Source: UBA3871 sp002392265 (GTDB lineage Bacteria; Bacillota; Clostridia; Peptostreptococcales; Anaerovoracaceae). From it: a DNA stretch of 19,531 nt. Positions 7,114-13,457 of the stretch are shown here, piece by piece; position 1 is the first letter of the stretch, and each line of letters starts with the position of its first letter. A program made the translations under genes and the position numbers. Under the pieces are notes generated by a model. That model saw only the letters and a program-made list of their open reading frames with translations. It was not told where the DNA came from and made no database searches. The stretch lies in NCBI GenBank assembly GCA_946614255.1, contig CAMOGS010000029.1:1-19531 (forward strand), read 5' to 3'.

Positions 7114-8016
7114 TTACTCGTGGTCTACAGATTCCACAAGGCTCATTATTGCATCCGTACCGCAAAGCTCGATTCTGAGATTGTTCATCATGCTGCTCTT
7201 TCCTTCGCAAAGCTCACGTGCGCCCGGCTCTACCTGGCCGGTAGAGTAAATTATGCCTCTCCTCAGCTCGCTGCTTGCAAGATCCCGTGCAAAGCCTTCA
7301 ACCATCTTTGCAGTAAGCTTTTTACAGCCGGGGCACATCACGCTTATGCTGCCTTCGGGAAGCTGTGCGGTAAAGTCGAGATATTCATCGTAAGTTCCGT
7401 CCGGCTCATAGCCGAGCATATCGTAGAGAGAGTAAATCGTCTCCCTAGCGTCGCTGTCGCTTATTTCCTTCCAGTAAGAGGTCTTTCGCCTTACTTGCCA
7501 TTCTTCGTAGTCAAACAGCGCCTCGGCATAGGCTTCGATCCTCTCGTAGGTGTCTTCGTCGCTAAAGCGTTCGCGCCTGAGGCTTGCGACTTCTGCCTTC
7601 ATTTCTTCGATTTCAACTCTGCGCATGTGCTTTGTGTGTCCTGCGCGGACGATGTACATGCCGACAATCAGAATGCATAGCGCGCTGATGATTATCTGGC
7701 CGATTCTGCCCGGCATACCAAAGAATTTAATGTATCCAAAGAGCACTATGCAAAGAGCCAGCATAGACCAGCCCTCCCAGCCAAAATTGAGCATAATCTT
7801 TGCCTTTGGGTCGGGAATGTTCTTTGAAATTGTTTCGGCCTTTTTCTCGTTTTCAGCATAGAAACGCTGCCTTTTCGCATAGAATGTCGGGATATCTGTT
7901 CCGTCGAGCTCAAAATCCGCTTTTACAGGCTGGCGGTTCCTCCATTTTCTATCCAAGATTTTTGTTTTTGACTGCTCCGCCATTATTTCGCGTAATACAT
8001 CTTTTTTTCCTGCCAT
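7114..8016 (-). CDS. Membrane protein with C-terminal degenerate Mrr-like (restriction-endonuclease-fold) domain
   Basis: 300 aa. The N-terminus is charged and cytoplasmic (1-~80). Two TM segments lie at ~82-99 and ~105-123, followed by a charged helical linker (~128-180). Residues ~185-297 resemble the Mrr/PD-(D/E)XK family: YSLYDMLGYEPDG, EYLDFTAQLPEGSISV, then RRGIIYSTGQVEPGARELCEG. Asp214 matches the first metal ligand. Where Mrr proteins have the V-Q-C-K core, this protein has VMCPGCKK, so the (D/E/Q)-X-K pair is not where expected and Lys232 is displaced by about three residues. It may be inactive or realigned. The start has an AGAGGT ribosome binding site about 10 bases upstream. It follows the S66 peptidase gene by 36 bases and is probably co-transcribed with it. 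Its biological role is unknown. Confidence 0.6.
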   Translation of the reverse strand: MAGKKDVLREIMAEQSKTKILDRKWRNRQPVKADFELDGTDIPTFYAKRQRFYAENEKKAETISKNIPDPKAKIMLNFGWEGWSMLALCIVLFGYIKFFGMPGRIGQIIISALCILIVGMYIVRAGHTKHMRRVEIEEMKAEVASLRRERFSDEDTYERIEAYAEALFDYEEWQVRRKTSYWKEISDSDARETIYSLYDMLGYEPDGTYDEYLDFTAQLPEGSISVMCPGCKKLTAKMVEGFARDLASSELRRGIIYSTGQVEPGARELCEGKSSMMNNLRIELCGTDAIMSLVESVDHE

Positions 8017-8052
8017 AAAAAACTTTACCTCTTCCGTTATCTTTGGCTCGTT

Positions 8053-8997
8053 TTATTCTATAAAACTGCCATTTATTTCAATCTCCCAGCGGTCCGCATC
8101 AATGCTTACCTCCGTGCCGATAGGAATAATCGCATTTATCATTTCGTGCCCGAATTTATTGTATTTCAGGATTGGAATGTCTTTATCCTTTAATATGTCC
8201 GCAAGTATGTCCTCCATCTGTTCGAGTCTTTTGCCCTCTGTGGCTCTTTCATCCTGAAGCGCATAGACATAGCCTACCACTATGCCGCGAACCTTGTCGA
8301 AAGCACCAGCCTGCTTCAGCTGTGAAAACCTGACTGCACACTCGTAATTTGAAATGCCCCATGCCTCCAGTGCGAGGATTTTGTCCGTATAATCCACCTG
8401 ATAGGGCGTGCCCATCAGATTCATAGAGCATTTTACATTTGTGCCGACCAGGATGCCGGTCGCTCTGCCGCTTCGCACGCACCTACTGTTTGGATCCTTT
8501 GGAAGACTGCTTTTACCCTCGATAAAGCGTTCTTCAAACTCTAAGTAATAGGCTGCCGCAGCCTCAGCATTGCAAAAGTCCTGAAACAGCGGCCCGTTAA
8601 AGGTTACCAGCCCAGTCTTTTGCCAGAACACCTGATTCAGCACGGAAATGTCGCTGTATCCCATAAAGATTTTCGGGTTATTTTTAACCGCATCAAAATC
8701 TATAAACGGAAGCATGGTATTCGATGTGCCTCCACCGTTTAAACAGATAATGGCATCCACATCCCTGTCGCAAAACATGGCGTTCAAATCCTCTGCGCGC
8801 TTTTCCGGCTCGCCCGCCGATCCAAACCACTTTTCGCGTATATGCTTTCCCGTTTTTATATTAAAGCCCTTCTTTTCAAAAAAAGCCTTTGCGTACTCAT
8901 AGCTTTCAAAAGCCTCTTCGCTCACCTCGAACGACGGCGCGATAATACCTATTGTATCGCCTTTCTTCAGTTTTTTTGCAAGCAGTTTCTCCTGCAT
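8053..8997 (-). CDS. S66 family peptidase (LD-carboxypeptidase / MccF-like)
   Basis: 314 aa, standard for the family. The start reads KKGDTIGIIAPS, typical of S66. The nucleophile elbow GYSDIS has Ser115 in place, preceded by ICLNGGGTSNTMLPFID. The other catalytic residues are Glu211 (LALEAWG) and His284 (KFGHE), so the Ser-Glu-His triad is complete. Family members trim L,D-peptide bonds in peptidoglycan-derived peptides (LdcA) or cleave microcin C-type adenylates (MccF); the sequence alone does not decide which. There is no signal peptide, so it acts in the cytoplasm. The ATG at 8997 has a GGGAG ribosome binding site 5 bases upstream. It has its own promoter (9055-9083) and leads a two-gene unit with the Mrr-like membrane protein. 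Confidence 0.92.
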   Translation of the reverse strand: MQEKLLAKKLKKGDTIGIIAPSFEVSEEAFESYEYAKAFFEKKGFNIKTGKHIREKWFGSAGEPEKRAEDLNAMFCDRDVDAIICLNGGGTSNTMLPFIDFDAVKNNPKIFMGYSDISVLNQVFWQKTGLVTFNGPLFQDFCNAEAAAAYYLEFEERFIEGKSSLPKDPNSRCVRSGRATGILVGTNVKCSMNLMGTPYQVDYTDKILALEAWGISNYECAVRFSQLKQAGAFDKVRGIVVGYVYALQDERATEGKRLEQMEDILADILKDKDIPILKYNKFGHEMINAIIPIGTEVSIDADRWEIEINGSFIE

Positions 8998-9054
8998 CGT
9001 TTCTCCCTTCAGCGGCCTGCCGGTTTAAAGCTCCGCAAACCATCGCATACTAAA

Positions 9055-9083
9055 AGTATAGAGAAAGATTGCACTAAAATCAA
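9055..9083 (-). promoter_or_regulatory. Promoter of the S66 peptidase gene
   Basis: The minus strand has TTGATT (9078-9083), 17 bases, TATACT (9055-9060). It lies right after the terminator of the oxidoreductase/GntR operon and about 50 bases before the peptidase ATG. Confidence 0.6.
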
Positions 9084-9096
9084 CGCAAAAATTAAA

Positions 9097-9125
9097 AGTC
9101 ACAGCCGTATTATACAGCTGTGACT
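9097..9125 (-). terminator. Intrinsic terminator of the oxidoreductase-gntR operon
   Basis: AGTCACAGC (9117-9125 on the minus strand) pairs with GCTGTGACT (9097-9105), a 9-bp stem followed by TTTTAATTTTTG. An 11-base direct repeat, CTGTGACTAAA (9118-9128 and 9130-9140 on the plus strand), overlaps the stem and reaches to within 5 bases of the gntR stop. Confidence 0.8.
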
Positions 9126-9144
9126 AAATCTGTGACTAAAACAT

Positions 9145-9777
9145 CTAGTCAAAAGGCTTGTCATAATGCTTTTCGAGGAGCTCCGTAACCAGCTTCGGAT
9201 CATTTGCGGAAACTGCTTTTATCAGCTGCTCATGTTCACTGAGGGCTTTTTCCCGATTACCCTCTTCCTTCCAAATGGTATGCCTTATGAACAGATAGAA
9301 CAGATAGCTGTTATCGTCAAACATCTTTATTAGCTTTTTGTTTCCTGTTATTTCGACAAAGCTTTTGTCAAAGCTTATTGTGCTGAGCAGGTATTCGTGG
9401 TCGTCACCCGTCTTCAGAATTTCCTTCTGGCGGCGGAAGCGTTCCTTCAGCATTTCCTCAAGGCCGGCATCCCTGCCGTCCTTGTGCGCTGTGAGATATC
9501 CCCCCGTCAGCAGCACCTTGATGGTCTCGTTGAGCTCGACGTTCATCTCTTCATTCAGCTCAACCACTCTGAACTTATTGTTCATGCTGGTTGATAAAAG
9601 CCCTTCAGCCGCGAGGACATTCAAAGCTTCTCTGATTGGAGTGTTACTGACGCCCAGTTCATTAGACAGGGAGAGAATTTTAATCTCTTCACCCGGCAGA
9701 TAATGCTGTGCATATATTCTTTGCCGGATCAGTTCATATACCTGATCCTTCATACTTTTTCTTTGAATAATGGCCAT
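9145..9777 (-). CDS. GntR-family transcriptional regulator, FadR/FCD subfamily
   Basis: 210 aa. The N-terminal winged helix (~8-72) has the family signature DQVYELIRQRIYAQHYLPGEEI...NTPIREALNVLAAEGLL. The all-helical FCD ligand domain spans ~80-205. FCD domains usually bind a metal through an Asp and three His. Here Asp137, His182 and His204 are present, but the first His position (DKSF-V) is Val141, so the metal site is incomplete or altered. The ATG at 9775-9777 has AAGGTG upstream. The start lies 15 bases after the gamma-subunit stop, and the operon terminator follows it. It is therefore the last gene of the oxidoreductase operon and probably its autoregulator responding to an acidic metabolite; the ligand is not deducible. 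Confidence 0.88.
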   Translation of the reverse strand: MAIIQRKSMKDQVYELIRQRIYAQHYLPGEEIKILSLSNELGVSNTPIREALNVLAAEGLLSTSMNNKFRVVELNEEMNVELNETIKVLLTGGYLTAHKDGRDAGLEEMLKERFRRQKEILKTGDDHEYLLSTISFDKSFVEITGNKKLIKMFDDNSYLFYLFIRHTIWKEEGNREKALSEHEQLIKAVSANDPKLVTELLEKHYDKPFD

Positions 9778-9792
9778 ATTGACACCTTTTGT

Positions 9793-10341
9793 CTATATGT
9801 GCTGCTTTTTTCCGATTTCAAGTCCCATCTTGAATGCGTCAACATTAGGACCGATCAAAGCAGGCTTCTTTTCGAACTTGTGCTCGATACCCTTTATGAT
9901 AACATCTTCAGGAACCGCATCGGTTGCGCCCACGTAAACTCCGAGCATGATAACATTCAGTGCTTTTTCGTTCTTTATGTCGATAGCCATCTGTGTTACA
10001 GGCGCCTTGATAACCTTGATATCATCTCTTTCAATAGCATCTGTAACGATAGTGCTGTTTACAAGAAGTGTTCCTCCTGATTTGAGGTTGCCTATAAACT
10101 TGCGATACGATGGCCCGTTCATAACGATGAGGTCTTCAAGCTGATTTGCTACCGGTGCTCCGATTGCATCATCCGAAATAACTACATAACAATTAGCTGT
10201 GCCGCCTCTCATGGCAGCTCCGTACGAAGGGAAGAAAGTTACATTGAGGTCAGTTGCCTCCGATGTAGCCTCTGCAAGGAGTTTGCCCATTGTCATAACT
10301 CCCTGTCCTCCGAATCCGGCGATCATAAGATTTCTTTCCAT
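9793..10341 (-). CDS. 2-oxoacid:ferredoxin oxidoreductase, gamma subunit
   Basis: 182 aa. It starts MERNLMIAGFGGQGVMTMGKLLAEA, with the glycine-rich loop typical of the gamma/catalytic domain of ketoacid oxidoreductases. FFPSYGAAMRGGTANCYVVISDDAIGAP and LLVNSTIV follow the family closely. It contributes to the CoA-dependent oxidative decarboxylation of 2-oxoacids with ferredoxin reduction. The ATG at 10339-10341 is chosen because AAGGAGGTAACC precedes it directly; a longer frame from 10404 has no such signal and would overlap the beta gene. The gap to the beta stop is 10 bases. Confidence 0.93.
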   Translation of the reverse strand: MERNLMIAGFGGQGVMTMGKLLAEATSEATDLNVTFFPSYGAAMRGGTANCYVVISDDAIGAPVANQLEDLIVMNGPSYRKFIGNLKSGGTLLVNSTIVTDAIERDDIKVIKAPVTQMAIDIKNEKALNVIMLGVYVGATDAVPEDVIIKGIEHKFEKKPALIGPNVDAFKMGLEIGKKQHI

Positions 10342-10351
10342 GGTTACCTCC

Positions 10352-11113
10352 TTACTGCTGCTTCTCGCCACCGTCTCTGAAGACTCCCAGAGGATATTCC
10401 GCAAACATCTTTTCTCTGAGGAAGTCGAGAGACTTCAGTGGATCAAGTCCCCAGTTTGTAGGGCAGGATGTAACGATTTCTATGAGTGAATACCCCTTGC
10501 CTTCCATTTGATACTCAAAAGCCTTTTTGATTGCATTTCGCGCCTTTATTACATGCTGAGGTGTGTCGCATGACACTCTCTCGATGTAGTAAGGTGCTGT
10601 CAGCTGATTTATGATTTCCGACATGTGCATAGGATATCCGTGCTGCTGAGGGTCGCGTCCGCCCGGAGTGGTTGTCGACTTCATGCCTACAAGCGTAGTA
10701 GGTGCCATCTGGCCGCCTGTCATGCCGTAGATTCCGTTGTTTACAAAAATAACAGTGAAGTTTTCACCTCTGTTTGCAGCGGACATAGTCTCTGCAAGTC
10801 CGATTGCGGCAAGATCTCCGTCGCCCTGATAGGTGTAAACCAGCGACTCAGGTGATGATCTCTTTATGCCTGTAGCGACAGCGCCTGCTCTGCCGTGAGC
10901 GGCGATAGTCTCGTCGTGAGTTACGTAGAACTGACCGAGTCCGCAGCAGCCTACGCCCTCAACTCTGACAAGCTTGTCGAGCATGCCGAGCTCTTCTGCT
11001 GCTTCGCCGATGATTTTATGTATTGTGCTGTGCATGCATCCCGGGCAGAAACCGGAGACTTCGCCCTCGATGATGCCTTTGGTTCTCGAATAGACCTTCT
11101 TTTCCTCAGCCAT
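10352..11113 (-). CDS. 2-oxoacid:ferredoxin oxidoreductase, beta (thiamine pyrophosphate) subunit
   Basis: 253 aa. Binds thiamine pyrophosphate and one 4Fe-4S cluster. The TPP motif is GDGDLAAIG (97-105) with the Asn pair at 125-126 in VNNGIYGMTGGQMAPTT. Cluster ligands are likely Cys23 and Cys26 (FCPGC), Cys56 or 57 (GVGCCGLG) and Cys217 (VTSCPTNWG). The size and order (ferredoxin-alpha-beta-gamma) fit Kor/Vor-type enzymes, not single-chain pyruvate:ferredoxin oxidoreductase. Its ATG overlaps the alpha stop codon (TAATG), so the two are translationally coupled. The substrate could be 2-oxoglutarate or branched 2-oxoacids. Confidence 0.95.
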   Translation of the reverse strand: MAEEKKVYSRTKGIIEGEVSGFCPGCMHSTIHKIIGEAAEELGMLDKLVRVEGVGCCGLGQFYVTHDETIAAHGRAGAVATGIKRSSPESLVYTYQGDGDLAAIGLAETMSAANRGENFTVIFVNNGIYGMTGGQMAPTTLVGMKSTTTPGGRDPQQHGYPMHMSEIINQLTAPYYIERVSCDTPQHVIKARNAIKKAFEYQMEGKGYSLIEIVTSCPTNWGLDPLKSLDFLREKMFAEYPLGVFRDGGEKQQ

Positions 11114-12192
11114 TATAGCACCTCCTTAATGAACTTCTGTGCACCGGCCATTACCTGATCGTTTGTCAGGAGCTGTCCGCCGGATCTCAGGCACTCGCCG
11201 ATAGGGCATCTGCCCTTTACTGCAAACTCAACGTCCCACTTCATCTGAGCAGGAATTGACATCTCGACATCGAGGATGCCCTTTACTCTGTTAAAGTCGA
11301 GCTTGTCGAATGTATCGTATGGGAATGGAGAAACTGTGATTGGTCTGATCAGTCCGGCCTTTACTCCCTGCTTTCTGAGTTCCTTTACCACTACTTTTGA
11401 GATGCGGGCAGAAATACCGTAAGCTGCGAATACGATTTCAGCATCGTCCATCATAAACTCTTCTACTCTGACATCCTTGCCCCAGGTCTTGTAGAGCGCG
11501 TCTGCGGCGATGTTAACCTGCTCCTGGCCGTCGCCTACCGAGCCCGGTCTGCAGTAAGCCTGCTTGCCGAGAGGATGCCCGACAATAGCTCTGTCTGCGA
11601 ACTTTGCTTTGCAAGCAGCAAGCTCGGCATCTGTCTTCATAGGCGGCAGCACTACAGGCTCCATCATTGTGCCCATTACGCCGTCTGTGAGGATGAGAAC
11701 AGGATTCTGATCTCTCTCTGCGAGGTCGAATGCTTCGTATGTCATGTCTACGCATTCCTGAACTGTGGCAGGAGCGAGAACGATCATTCTGAAGCCGCCG
11801 TTACCGGATGCCTTTGTGGCCTGGAAATAGTCCTGCTGTGCAGGCTGAATTGCGCCGATTCCCGGGCCGCCGCGCTGTACATTTACATATACTGCCGGAA
11901 GCCTTGCCGATGCGCAGTAGGAAACGCCCTCGCTGTAGAGGGAAATTCCGCACGAAGATGATGAGCTCATTGCCCTGATGCCTGTGGAAACAGCACCGTA
12001 GAGAATATTAACCGAAGCTACTTCACTTTCGCCCTGCACTAATGTGCCGCCGAGCGCAGGCAGTCTCCTTGCCATGTGCTCGGGAATTTCGTTCTGTGGT
12101 GTGATAGGATAGCCTGCAAAGAAGCGGCAACCTGCTCTTGCGGCAGCCTCGGCTATTGCCTCGGTGCCCTTCATAAATACACGTTCTGCCAT
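11113..12192 (-). CDS. vorB: 2-oxoacid:ferredoxin oxidoreductase, alpha subunit (VorB/KorA type)
   Basis: 359 aa from the ATG at 12190-12192, which has AAAGGAG upstream; a longer reading to 12216 overlaps the ferredoxin gene and lacks a ribosome binding site. The N-terminal pyrimidine-binding domain is recognisable: FMKGTEAIAEAAARAGCRFFAGYPITPQNEIPE. VQGESEVASVNILYGAVSTGIRAMSSSSSCGISL and RGGPGIGAIQPAQQDYFQATKASG follow. The C-terminal transketolase-like domain begins near 225. The YPITPQNEIPE start and short length resemble the 3-methyl-2-oxobutanoate (2-ketoisovalerate) enzymes more than the long 2-oxoglutarate alpha subunits, but substrate assignment from sequence alone is uncertain. It sits 14 bases after the ferredoxin gene. 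Confidence 0.9.
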   Translation of the reverse strand: MAERVFMKGTEAIAEAAARAGCRFFAGYPITPQNEIPEHMARRLPALGGTLVQGESEVASVNILYGAVSTGIRAMSSSSSCGISLYSEGVSYCASARLPAVYVNVQRGGPGIGAIQPAQQDYFQATKASGNGGFRMIVLAPATVQECVDMTYEAFDLAERDQNPVLILTDGVMGTMMEPVVLPPMKTDAELAACKAKFADRAIVGHPLGKQAYCRPGSVGDGQEQVNIAADALYKTWGKDVRVEEFMMDDAEIVFAAYGISARISKVVVKELRKQGVKAGLIRPITVSPFPYDTFDKLDFNRVKGILDVEMSIPAQMKWDVEFAVKGRCPIGECLRSGGQLLTNDQVMAGAQKFIKEVL

Positions 12193-12206
12193 CTTGGTCT
12201 CCTTTC

Positions 12207-12410
12207 CTATTTCCATACCTCAATTGCGGCTTCCGGACAAATCTGAGCGCACATCGCACAACCGATGCAGTTTTCAGGTTTCTCAAATACCGCATAGAGA
12301 TAGCCTTTGGAATTAACGTCACTGCCTATTTCTATGCACTTTTTAGGGCACGAAATAACGCAGTAGGAGCATGATTTGCAAGCTTCTTTTGTGATTTCGA
12401 TTCTTGCCAT
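12207..12410 (-). CDS. 2[4Fe-4S] ferredoxin subunit of the 2-oxoacid oxidoreductase
   Basis: 67 aa. There are two classic cluster motifs: Cys11-14-17-21 (CKSCSYCVISCP) and Cys48-51-54-58 (CIGCAMCAQICP). It starts MARIEITKEA, typical of the small delta subunit that passes electrons from the TPP subunit to external ferredoxin. It has a GAGGAGG ribosome binding site. It is the second gene of the operon, 43 bases after the P-loop NTPase and 14 bases before the alpha subunit. Confidence 0.95.
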   Translation of the reverse strand: MARIEITKEACKSCSYCVISCPKKCIEIGSDVNSKGYLYAVFEKPENCIGCAMCAQICPEAAIEVWK

Positions 12411-12453
12411 TACGATTCCTCCTCTGTTTTAACAATATTTTATCTGCTTTATT

Positions 12454-13155
12454 CTAATCAGCCCATGAATAAGTCAGGAAAAGATCGATGGGAACGAGGC
12501 TTTTGTCCGTCTTTCCTTTGACCTCTTCATAAATGTCACGCCTTACGCATGCGCTGTTTACAATCGTATATCCATTAAATAGTTCGTCTATTTTTTCCAG
12601 ACCGGCGAGGAATTCCTCTGCGCTCGTTTCATAGCCGAGATTCGGATTGGCCAGGATGTAGATGTGATCCAGCCTCATCGAGCCGAGGATGTGGCGCATG
12701 GTGCCGTCTATTGCATCGACGCTCTTTGTCCACGGTCTGTAGGGATTTACTATATATACCGGTACGGAGTCGTCCTTACTCAAAAGGTCGCTGTAGGCTC
12801 CTGCAAACTTTGCTGCCTGATGGCCTCCGCCTATGTCGAGAATTGTGTAATTGTCGCTCAAAAGCGAAACTCTGACACCACCCACCATTACCGGCGCATC
12901 GAGGTACTGATCCTGATAGTGAATTGTAACGCCGCGCCCCGCAAATTTTTCCTGCATATCGCGCGAGCGGTAAAGCGGCTTTGTCTGGTCGAGGTCGAAA
13001 AGGTCTACCCCTTTGCCTGTGCTTGCCGCCAGCTTGCTTGCAATATTTAGGGTGATTTCGCTTTTACCGCTGCCTGCCTCGCCTATTAAAACGAAGTTCT
13101 TTTTTTCATTTAGAAGTTCTTCGAACGTTTTGTCCGCTTCATAAAACAGTCCCAT
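12454..13155 (-). CDS. P-loop NTPase encoded first in the 2-oxoacid oxidoreductase operon
   Basis: 233 aa. Walker A is GEAGSGKS at residues 25-32. A switch-like acidic strand VDLFDLDQTKPLYRSRD lies at ~50-66, and a Walker-B-like strand YTILDIGGGHQAAKF at ~103-117. VPVYIVNPYRPWTKS and ILANPNLGYETSAEE follow in the place of base-recognition loops. The layout is that of a SIMIBI-class (MinD/MetG-chaperone-like) P-loop fold, but I do not recognise a named family. A maturation, metallocentre or regulatory role for the downstream iron-sulfur/TPP enzyme is suggested only by being the first gene after a strong promoter and on the same strand. The GAGGGG ribosome binding site lies about 9 bases before the ATG. 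No membrane segments. Confidence 0.75.
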   Translation of the reverse strand: MGLFYEADKTFEELLNEKKNFVLIGEAGSGKSEITLNIASKLAASTGKGVDLFDLDQTKPLYRSRDMQEKFAGRGVTIHYQDQYLDAPVMVGGVRVSLLSDNYTILDIGGGHQAAKFAGAYSDLLSKDDSVPVYIVNPYRPWTKSVDAIDGTMRHILGSMRLDHIYILANPNLGYETSAEEFLAGLEKIDELFNGYTIVNSACVRRDIYEEVKGKTDKSLVPIDLFLTYSWAD

Positions 13156-13200
13156 AGTTCTTTGCCCCTCAGCTATGATCGGGCGCCTTTGCGTCCATAC

Positions 13201-13222
13201 TGTGCATTATGTAGTGTGCATA
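13201..13222 (-). repeat. TGTGCAT direct repeat at the operon start site (candidate operator)
   Basis: TGTGCAT occurs at 13201-13207 and 13216-13222 on the plus strand, 15 bases apart. The pair lies between the -10 box and the first gene, around the expected start of transcription. The position suits a regulator such as the operon's GntR protein, but FadR-type sites are normally palindromic, so this is tentative. Confidence 0.3.
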
Positions 13223-13225
13223 CTT

Positions 13226-13254
13226 ATTGTATCAATTTTGCCACGCTTTGTCAA
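13226..13254 (-). promoter_or_regulatory. Strong promoter of the oxidoreductase operon
   Basis: A consensus TTGACA (13249-13254), a 17-base spacer and TACAAT (13226-13231) on the minus strand. The start would be near 13219, about 64 bases upstream of the P-loop NTPase ATG. Confidence 0.75.
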
Positions 13255-13323
13255 TGGTGTCAGCCCGCCGCCCGGCCTTTTGGGGTTCGTATCCCGTATC
13301 ACCTTCAACGTTATAAAACGTAA

Positions 13324-13349
13324 TAAAAAAAGATACCCTTTTGGGTATC
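13324..13349 (-). terminator. Terminator of the interrupted tRNA gene (bidirectional shape)
   Basis: GATACCC, a 4-base loop and GGGTATC form a 7-bp stem (13332-13349). A run of seven Ts follows on the minus strand (13325-13331), and six Ts on the plus strand (13351-13356). It comes directly after the tRNA 3' end at 13359 and is most simply the original terminator of that tRNA. Confidence 0.75.
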
Positions 13350-13358
13350 ATTTTTTAC

Positions 13359-13384
13359 TGGCGGAGGACATGGGACTCGAACCC
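13359..13384 (-). other. Displaced 3' end of a tRNA gene (probably tRNA-Ser): attachment site of the element
   Basis: Read on the minus strand, this is a T-loop (TTCGAGT, 13375-13381), the 3' T-stem (CCCAT), a 3' acceptor strand (GTCCTCC), discriminator G and CCA (13359-13361). The 5' half of the T-stem matches at only three positions (TCGGG where ATGGG is needed). No 5' acceptor GGAGGAC, D-arm or anticodon arm lies upstream, so it is not a working tRNA. Discriminator G and the GGAGGAC-type acceptor point to tRNA-Ser. Beside an integrase gene, this is the remnant left when an element integrates into a tRNA 3' end. The restored tRNA should lie beyond the right edge of the window. Confidence 0.75.
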
Positions 13385-13394
13385 GAGAACGCAC

Positions 13395-13420
13395 GCCAAA
13401 ACCCCTTGCAATTATTTGGC
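13395..13420 (-). repeat. Inverted repeat next to the attachment site
   Basis: GCCAAA (13395-13400) and TTTGGC (13415-13420) form an inverted repeat separated by 14 bases, on the element side of the tRNA remnant. It could be an integrase core-type or accessory binding site, or a weak hairpin after the integrase gene. Confidence 0.3.
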
Positions 13421-13431
13421 TTCAAAATCTC

Positions 13432-13453
13432 GTGTGATATCCGTGTGTGATAT
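13432..13453 (+). repeat. GTGTGATAT direct repeats between integrase gene and attachment site
   Basis: GTGTGATAT occurs at 13432-13440 and 13445-13453. A third copy, within the 12-base match CGTGTGATATCC, is at 15962-15970. Short direct repeats beside the attachment core are typical arm-type binding sites of tyrosine integrases; this role is inferred from position. Confidence 0.4.
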
Positions 13454-13457
13454 TTTT

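Noticed and set aside
10342..10404. Longer N-terminus for the gamma subunit
   Set aside because: It overlaps the beta gene and has no ribosome binding site; AAGGAGGT sits right before the ATG at 10339-10341.
13359..13450. A complete tRNA gene
   Set aside because: Only T-loop, acceptor 3' strand and CCA are present; the T-stem is broken on the 5' side and no matching 5' acceptor strand lies upstream.
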